Source: Paenibacillus sp. oral taxon 786 str. D14 (GTDB lineage Bacteria; Bacillota; Bacilli; Paenibacillales; Paenibacillaceae). From it: DNA of 28,105 bases. The position numbers were made by a program, and so were the translations under genes. The DNA is taken from positions 368,393 through 396,497 of the forward strand of contig NZ_GG695972.1 in NCBI RefSeq assembly GCF_000159955.1. Reading direction: 5' to 3'. Of this stretch, positions 23,404-28,105 are shown piece after piece. The notes below the pieces were generated by a model. The model was not told the DNA's origin. It worked only from the letters and a program-made list of their open reading frames with translations, and ran no database searches. The stretch's first letter is position 1. The number at the start of each line of letters is the position of its first letter.

Positions 23404-25275
23404 CTACTCTTTCTCTCGGTCAGGCAGCTGCTTCACGTAGCTGTCGCTGAGACGGAGCAGTTCAAGCGCACGGTTATATTCGCTTTCCGTCGTTAACGCT
23501 TGGGTCACACCGTCCTTGGGGAGCGGATACTTCGTACCGTCATCATACCAAACCCCTGGGATAAACAGCGCCTGGTCGTTGATAAACGAGCCGGATGGCA
23601 GATAGTAACGCTGCGGTAACAGGTTGTAAGATGTTTGGTTCAGCAAATCCTCACCAAAATGAATATGATTATCGAGATTGATGCCAAACAGGTTGGCTAC
23701 CGTCGGCAGGATATCCACTTGGCCGCCGACATTGTCCATGACATCTGGCATATCGGTACCCGGCACATGAAGAAGCAGCGGGATATTGATCATATCAATA
23801 TAGCTGTAATCCCGGCCATAAATTTCTTTCATCAGCTCAAGTCCATGTTTGTCCAGCGAATACATTGGCAAGCCGAGATGGTCACCGTAAATGACAACCA
23901 CGCTGTTGTCCCAGATGCCTCTTTGCTTCAGATCCTCGATAAATTGACCGAGTGCGTAGTCCGCATAGCTTTGCGCCCGCAAATAATCGCCAACCATATT
24001 GTCTTGGTAACGTTCAGGCAACTGAATCTTATCCTTGTCATGCGGTGTTGTAAACGGATGGTGAGCCGTCATCGAGATCACTTGAGTATAGAAAGGCTGT
24101 CCCGTTTGCTGCATGCGGTTCAGCTCTTCAGCTGTCTTCTTGTAGAGCACTTCATCCGAAGGGCCAAAGAAGACGGTGTCTTCGGTACCAAACCATTTCT
24201 GGTCATAATAGCGGTTGAAGCCAATCGCTTTGTACAATTCGCCGCGGTTCCAGAAATCAACGACATTCGTGTGGAACGTTGCCGTATCATACCCTTGATC
24301 CCGCATCAGCTTCGGCAAGCTTGGCAGATCCTTGTCCGGATAGTTTTGCGTTGCGGCCTCATTGTACGGAATGTAGAACGAGGTGTTCACAACAAACTCG
24401 GCATCAGAGGTGTTCCCTTGTCCGACCATTTGATAGAAATGCTTGAAATAAGTGTTTTCCTTAACAAGTTTATTCATGTTTGGCGTGACTTCCTGACCAT
24501 CGATCTTCAGGTCAATCAGGAAGTTCTGGAACGATTCCATCTGAATGATGATCAGGTTTTTGCCTTTGGCCGCACCAAAATATTTCGGTTCCGCTGGGAT
24601 GGTAATGCCTTTCAGGTTATTGATTTTCTCTTGCGAGATCTGGTCCTTGTCAACCAGTTCTTCCTTCTTGGCGCTGGAGAAAATCGTGTACGTTTCATAG
24701 TTCAGGATGCCCATTTGCTCGGCCTGTTTGATCTCATTCATGCTGGCCCGGTTCGGCCATACATTAAAGATACACAGCAGCAGGGAAAAGGCGAAAATTC
24801 CGGTAATGACGCCGGTGCTGGCTTTTCTTAGATTAAATAAAGCTTTTAGCTTCTCGGCGCGTTTCTTCCGGAACAACCAGAAGCCGATCACCACGATGTC
24901 CACAAAGATCAGCAGATAATAAGGCGCCAGCAGGGAGAACACGCTGTTCTTCACCGCGGTGACTTGATTCACCTGCTGCAGGGCAGTGTAATTCACGATA
25001 ACCCCATAATATTTATGGTACATAACAGCGGCGAAGAAAATGGCTGTAACGATCAAATTGACGGTTAAATAAAGGCCGATCTTACGTTTGGAGGAGAACC
25101 ATTCAATCAAGCAGAACAAAATCCAGATAAACGGGATTTCCTTCAACAATGGCCCCCAAGCGGGTACTACATCAAAGATAGCCGTCCAGACGAGATAAAT
25201 CTTGAAGATCATAATGACAGAGAAAAAGACAAACGGCTTGATGCTGGCGAGCCGGATGCGATTGAACTGTGACAC
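23404..25275 (-). CDS. LtaS-family lipoteichoic acid synthase/phosphoglycerol transferase
   Basis: 623 residues: five N-terminal membrane helices (roughly 12-170), then a large extracellular sulfatase-fold domain. The catalytic Thr is T289 (GQGNTSDAEF). Metal and substrate residues correspond to the LtaS set: E247 (QMESF), H335 and W342 (HTNVVDFWNR), H406 (TAHHP), and D465 and H466 (YGDHLG). The enzyme polymerises glycerol-phosphate from phosphatidylglycerol onto a glycolipid anchor. The start is GTG at 25275, with GGAAGG about 7 nt ahead. It is transcribed alone, away from the UgtP-like gene at 4577. Whether it is the main synthase, a primase or a stress paralogue cannot be told. Confidence 0.92.
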   Translation of the reverse strand: MSQFNRIRLASIKPFVFFSVIMIFKIYLVWTAIFDVVPAWGPLLKEIPFIWILFCLIEWFSSKRKIGLYLTVNLIVTAIFFAAVMYHKYYGVIVNYTALQQVNQVTAVKNSVFSLLAPYYLLIFVDIVVIGFWLFRKKRAEKLKALFNLRKASTGVITGIFAFSLLLCIFNVWPNRASMNEIKQAEQMGILNYETYTIFSSAKKEELVDKDQISQEKINNLKGITIPAEPKYFGAAKGKNLIIIQMESFQNFLIDLKIDGQEVTPNMNKLVKENTYFKHFYQMVGQGNTSDAEFVVNTSFYIPYNEAATQNYPDKDLPSLPKLMRDQGYDTATFHTNVVDFWNRGELYKAIGFNRYYDQKWFGTEDTVFFGPSDEVLYKKTAEELNRMQQTGQPFYTQVISMTAHHPFTTPHDKDKIQLPERYQDNMVGDYLRAQSYADYALGQFIEDLKQRGIWDNSVVVIYGDHLGLPMYSLDKHGLELMKEIYGRDYSYIDMINIPLLLHVPGTDMPDVMDNVGGQVDILPTVANLFGINLDNHIHFGEDLLNQTSYNLLPQRYYLPSGSFINDQALFIPGVWYDDGTKYPLPKDGVTQALTTESEYNRALELLRLSDSYVKQLPDREKE

Positions 25276-25325
25276 TTCGTTTCCTTCCTTTCCGTAAAAA
25301 CTCCTTAGTTGTAATTAATGCCGAG

Positions 25326-25353
25326 TTTACAATTTTAACACCCCATATATAAT
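25326..25353 (+). promoter_or_regulatory. Candidate sigma-A promoter toward the MutS2-like gene
   Basis: TTTACA (25326-25331), a 16-bp spacer and a perfect TATAAT (25348-25353). Confidence 0.5.
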
Positions 25354-25447
25354 ACATGAAATGGCCGCAAGAATAAAATTAATCAATTCACTCAATTAGC
25401 AAGATATTCCACTTAAAGCCGTATGCAACGCGTCGAAAGCCGTATTA

Positions 25448-25477
25448 TTGACGGATAACGCCCCTTTTTGGTAAATT
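25448..25477 (+). promoter_or_regulatory. Second candidate promoter in the MutS2-like leader
   Basis: TTGACG (25448-25453), an 18-bp spacer and TAAATT (25472-25477). It would start transcription about 50 nt before the seven-codon ORF, the usual distance for an attenuator leader. Confidence 0.4.
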
Positions 25478-25533
25478 AAACGTATTCCTTCTTTTCGGAA
25501 TAATGCTTCGTGATCGAAAGAGGAGAGATCTTG

Positions 25534-25557
25534 ATGTCGGTGAAGGTTCTTAACTAG
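25534..25557 (+). CDS. Seven-codon leader peptide MSVKVLN
   Basis: ATG at 25534 with AGAGGAGAG (25519-25527) ideally spaced, and a TAG stop at 25555. The last four codons lie inside the 5' arm of the long hairpin, so a ribosome on this ORF would keep the hairpin open. That combination is known from leaders of ribosome-targeting antibiotic resistance genes. It is a sequence-based proposal; no peptide evidence is available. Confidence 0.5.
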   Translation: MSVKVLN

Positions 25558-25662
25558 TAATTTCATAGGGACAGAGACACGAGTACAGGAACGTGCCGCT
25601 TGAGTTTTAAGCGCGCATGTATTTTTCCGTACGCTTGTTTCGGTCTATGAATAGTTAAGAAC
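25546..25662 (+). ncRNA. 117-nt imperfect hairpin in the MutS2-like leader
   Basis: The outer stem pairs gttcttaacta (25546-25556) perfectly with tagttaagaac (25652-25662). After a 5-nt bulge, ttcatag (25562-25568) pairs with ctatgaa (25645-25651). Then 13 of 16 bases of 25571-25586 pair with 25629-25644, and an inner stem (cgctt with aagcg, 25597-25601 and 25609-25613) closes a 7-nt loop. I do not recognise it as a known riboswitch, T-box or 6S RNA. It may be a cis-acting leader structure, a small RNA ending at 25747, or a small mobile inverted repeat. Confidence 0.65.
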
Positions 25663-25717
25663 ACACGCGAAAGCATCTTGCAGCTCCCCATTAGCTGCCG
25701 TTATCTTGATAACGATC

Positions 25718-25747
25718 AAGCCGTGCTGTTTTCAGCACGGCTTTTTT
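25718..25747 (+). terminator. First leader terminator
   Basis: Perfect 11-bp stem aagccgtgctg (25718-25728) with cagcacggctt (25733-25743), a tetraloop of four T residues and a T6 tract (25742-25747). Confidence 0.93.
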
Positions 25748-25781
25748 GATTACCCGGATCGGCAGAGAGCGGGAGAAGTAT

Positions 25782-25820
25782 AGGCAAAGGATGGCATACG
25801 TGCGTCCTTTGCCTTTTTTT
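25782..25820 (+). terminator. Second leader terminator, 45 nt before the MutS2-like start
   Basis: A 12-bp stem (25782-25793 with 25803-25814, one wobble), a 9-nt loop and seven T residues (25814-25820). With the first terminator it means transcripts starting upstream must pass two stop signals to reach the gene. Confidence 0.93.
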
Positions 25821-25865
25821 ATTCCGGAAAGAAGGAAGATCAACCATTTTGAAGGAGGATTTCCC

Positions 25866-27953
25866 TTGGAGAGATTTTCGCTAAGTACATTGGAATATGA
25901 AAGCATCAAACAGGAATTGCTGGGATACGCGGTATCTTATGCCGGCCGGAAACGCATCGAAGAGCTCGCACCGATGGTGGAGAAGCGGGCCATCGAACGG
26001 GCGATTGCGGAAACGGCGGAGGCGGTCGCCCTGTACAGGAAGGGAGCCAGTGTCCCGCTGCCTTCGCTGGAAGGGATCGAGCAGGTCGTCTCATTGCTGG
26101 GCACAGGGTATCTGTTCACGGAGCAGGATTTGACGGCAGTGCAGACGTTCCTGCACAGCTGCGGGCAACTCAAGAAATATATGGCTGCCAAAGGCGAGCT
26201 GGCCTGGCGAATCGGCATTTATGCGACCGATTTGCAGGATTTGCCTGCACTGCAGCAGGAGATTCTCCGTTGTATTCGGCACGGAGTGATTATGGATGAC
26301 GCCAGCCGGGAGCTGGAGAAGATACGTAAAAAAATCAGCATCGTCAAAGAGCGGATCCAGAAGCGGATTCAGGCTGTTATGGCTCGTCACGCCTCGATTT
26401 TGCAGGAGAACATCGTAAGCGTACGCGGCGGCAGATACGTGATCCCGGTGAAAAAAGACTACTACAAGCAAGTTAATGGGCGTATGCTGGACCAATCGAC
26501 CAGCGGGCAGACCGCGTTCATCGAGCCCCAGGAGGTGGCAGCCTTGCAAAGCGAGCTGGAGCTGCTTCAAGGCGAAGAGGCCCGGGAGGAAGCGAAAATC
26601 CTCGGATACCTCGCCGGATTGGTCGAACGGGAAGCGGCTGACCTGATTCGGAATATCGAGATTACAGGGTTGTATGACTTTATTTTCGCTAAGGCAAAAT
26701 ACGCTGCGGCAATCGGCGGGACCGAGGTGCAGCTCAGCGAGACCGGAGAGACGGTGATTCGCGGCGCCAAGCATCCGAAGCTGCTGCAGACGATGGTGCC
26801 GCTGGATATGGCGATCGGTACGGATTACCGGACGCTGATCATCACCGGTCCCAATACCGGCGGGAAAACGGTCGTCCTGAAGACGTTTGGTCTGCTGACA
26901 TTGATGGTGCAATCGGGTCTGCTGGTGCCGGTCTCGCCGGATAGCCGGTTTGCGGTGTACCAGGGCATCCGCGCTGTCATCGGGGACGGCCAGAACCTGG
27001 AGCAGTCACTCAGCACGTTCTCCGCTCAGATCGGCGCGCTGGTACAAATCCTGAAAGAGTCGGGCCCCGCTACCCTGGTGCTGATCGATGAGCTGGCGGC
27101 GGGCACCGATCCAGGCGAAGGGATCGCCTTGTCGATTGCGATCCTGGAGGAGTTCGCCCGGAAAGGGTCGACGGTGATGGTCACGACCCATTTCAACGAA
27201 CTCAAGACCTTCGCCTCCCGGGCGGAGGGGTTTGAGAACGCGCGGATGGAGTTCAACACCGAGACGCTGCGTCCGCTGTACCGCCTGACCATCGGGCAGT
27301 CCGGCCGCAGTTATGCGATCGAAATCGCCCGCAAGCTGGGGATGTCCGGCGGGATCATCGAACGCTCGCAGCATATCGTCAGCCGCCAGCAATCCACCGA
27401 TGGCTCTGGCAGCGGCGGTCTGCGTTGGGATGAGATCGTACCCGCGAAGCCATCAGCGGCTGCGCGGGATGCACGGGATAAGGCAGCTTCTGTGCCCGGG
27501 AGTTCGCGAGCAGCGGGGGAGCCGGGGAAAGGTTCGGGAGCTAAGGGACAGCTGAAGCCCCAGCGAGCAGCAGGCTTGAACGGCGGAGGAACGGAGACCG
27601 TAACGGGGGCCGGGAAACCCGCTGACGCTGAGGCGGCAACCGGAGAAGCAGCCCTTCCGCCGTCCCGCAAGTTTAAGGTGGGGGACGCCGTTCTCGTCAC
27701 TTCCATCGGGAAGATTGGCATCGTCGTGGAACCGCCGGATTTGCGAGGAATGGCGTTAGTTCAGGTGCAGAAGCAGAAAATCAAGGTGAACCATAAGCGA
27801 TTAAAGCCTTATCTTAAGAGCGAGTCTCTGTATCCGGAGGATTACGATTTGGATATCGTGTTCGACTCGAAGGAAAACCGGAAAAAGCGCAAGCTGATGA
27901 GCAAACGGCACGTGGAAGGCTTGATGATTATCAAGAAACCGGGGGAGGATTAA
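25866..27953 (+). CDS. MutS2-family ATPase lacking the Smr domain
   Basis: 695 residues. The N-terminal helical MutS2 core (MERFSLSTLEYESIKQELL matches the MutS2 N-terminus) and lever/clamp region are followed by a MutS ATPase domain: Walker A TGPNTGGKT near residue 330, Walker B LVLIDELAAGTDP, then MVTTHFNELK. A 110-residue low-complexity Ala/Gly/Pro linker leads to a KOW-like barrel (KFKVGDAVLV...VQVQKQKIKV) and a basic tail ending LMIIKKPGED. The Smr nuclease domain that ends the 785-residue B. subtilis MutS2 is absent. The TTG start at 25866 is set by GAAGGAGG (25850-25857); an extension to 25746 would run through the second terminator and is rejected. B. subtilis MutS2 splits collided ribosomes; a similar role without nuclease is inference. 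Confidence 0.88.
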   Translation: MERFSLSTLEYESIKQELLGYAVSYAGRKRIEELAPMVEKRAIERAIAETAEAVALYRKGASVPLPSLEGIEQVVSLLGTGYLFTEQDLTAVQTFLHSCGQLKKYMAAKGELAWRIGIYATDLQDLPALQQEILRCIRHGVIMDDASRELEKIRKKISIVKERIQKRIQAVMARHASILQENIVSVRGGRYVIPVKKDYYKQVNGRMLDQSTSGQTAFIEPQEVAALQSELELLQGEEAREEAKILGYLAGLVEREAADLIRNIEITGLYDFIFAKAKYAAAIGGTEVQLSETGETVIRGAKHPKLLQTMVPLDMAIGTDYRTLIITGPNTGGKTVVLKTFGLLTLMVQSGLLVPVSPDSRFAVYQGIRAVIGDGQNLEQSLSTFSAQIGALVQILKESGPATLVLIDELAAGTDPGEGIALSIAILEEFARKGSTVMVTTHFNELKTFASRAEGFENARMEFNTETLRPLYRLTIGQSGRSYAIEIARKLGMSGGIIERSQHIVSRQQSTDGSGSGGLRWDEIVPAKPSAAARDARDKAASVPGSSRAAGEPGKGSGAKGQLKPQRAAGLNGGGTETVTGAGKPADAEAATGEAALPPSRKFKVGDAVLVTSIGKIGIVVEPPDLRGMALVQVQKQKIKVNHKRLKPYLKSESLYPEDYDLDIVFDSKENRKKRKLMSKRHVEGLMIIKKPGED

Positions 27954-27993
27954 CTTTGCGCGGTAGTTAGCCAGGCGTCAGGCATAATGAAAG

Positions 27994-28050
27994 AGCGCGA
28001 GTTTAGAGGTCCGTTTCGTTCGGTCCTTAGGCTCGCGCTTTAGTTTTGTT
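27994..28050 (+). terminator. Probable terminator after the MutS2-like gene
   Basis: Perfect 8-bp outer stem agcgcgag (27994-28001) with ctcgcgct (28032-28039), imperfect inner pairing, then the interrupted T-rich stretch ttagttttgtt. Confidence 0.6.
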
Positions 28051-28070
28051 CGCTAGGGGGGAGATAGCTG

Positions 28071-28100
28071 CAAAAGTACAGTTTTTTCTGTCAAAAGTAC
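28071..28100 (+). repeat. Short direct repeat at the right edge
   Basis: CAAAAGTAC occurs at 28071-28079 and 28092-28100, 21 bp apart (two helical turns), with an acag/ctgt hairpin around TTTTTT between them. It may be a regulatory element for a gene beyond the window or part of a dispersed repeat. Confidence 0.4.
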
Positions 28101-28105
28101 GATTT

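Larger units (their letters stand above)
25276..25865. other. 590-nt divergent region; leader of the MutS2-like gene
   Basis: This gap between the minus-strand LtaS-family gene and the plus-strand MutS2-like gene is not empty. It contains two candidate plus-strand promoters (25326-25353 and 25448-25477), a seven-codon ORF (25534-25557), a 117-nt imperfect hairpin (25546-25662), two small hairpins (gcagct/agctgc at 25680-25698 and cgtta/taacg at 25699-25714) and two intrinsic terminators (25718-25747 and 25782-25820). I could not find a convincing minus-strand promoter for the LtaS-family gene. Confidence 0.75.

Noticed and set aside
23635..24831. Open frame of 398 aa on the plus strand
   Set aside because: Antisense to the LtaS-family gene, which carries all catalytic residues; the frame is a codon-bias shadow.
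25534..25747. 6S RNA, T-box or known riboswitch
   Set aside because: No T-box AGGGTGGNACCGCG-type motif, no recognised riboswitch core and no clear 6S central bubble; left as an unidentified structure.
25746..25865. N-terminal extension of the MutS2-like protein by 40 residues
   Set aside because: It would translate through the second leader terminator and adds residues not found at MutS2 N-termini; the TTG at 25866 has GAAGGAGG.

Overview
The window looks like chromosomal DNA of a Paenibacillus-type member of the Bacillota. It is moderately GC-rich, genes have strong AGGAGG-type ribosome binding sites with frequent GTG and TTG starts, and there are many hairpin-plus-T-run terminators. Gene families are Bacillus-like: a caa3 oxidase operon, an xpt-pbuX operon behind a guanine riboswitch, UgtP and LtaS relatives, and YtrA- and YhaPQ-type ABC modules. 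No tRNA, rRNA, CRISPR array, transposase or phage gene was seen.

Layout. 1-395 is noncoding. 396-1768 holds a coiled-coil double zinc-ribbon protein and a small hypothetical. 1849-4153 is the purine salvage unit: promoter, guanine riboswitch, terminator, xpt, pbuX. 4179-5743 (minus strand) holds a UgtP-like glycolipid glucosyltransferase followed by a DUF4870-like membrane protein. 6016-7099 holds a small hypothetical and a type I methionine aminopeptidase. 7148-7331 is a cluster of four 25-nt repeats, two facing two. 7406-13298 is the cytochrome caa3 unit: operator-like boxes, a strong promoter, ctaC-ctaD-ctaE-ctaF, two hairpins, ctaG and a DUF420 (CtaM-like) gene.

13389-17843 is an export module: promoter with an overlapping palindromic operator, an ABC-2 permease, a YtrA-type GntR regulator, its ATPase, then a YhaQ/YhaP (NatAB-like) ATPase and permease. 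18049-18336 is a lipoprotein stub that looks truncated. 18333-19465 is a compact persulfide-type operon: promoter, CsoR/CstR-type operator, a CstR-like repressor, an active-site-intact rhodanese and a membrane-anchored rhodanese-like protein lacking the catalytic Cys. 19576-20739 is a phosphodiester glycosidase-domain protein. 20833-23323 is a divergent AraC regulator and MATE exporter pair. 23404-25275 (minus) is an LtaS-family synthase.

25326-27953 is the most interesting part. A MutS2-family ATPase that lacks the C-terminal Smr nuclease domain sits behind a roughly 400-500 nt leader. The leader contains candidate promoters, a seven-codon ORF with an excellent ribosome binding site, a 117-nt imperfect hairpin whose 5' arm overlaps that ORF, and two consecutive intrinsic terminators. 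This resembles the leaders of antibiotic- or ribosome-stress-inducible genes. Since MutS2 of Bacillus subtilis is known to act on collided ribosomes, I propose (inference) an attenuation-controlled ribosome-directed ATPase.
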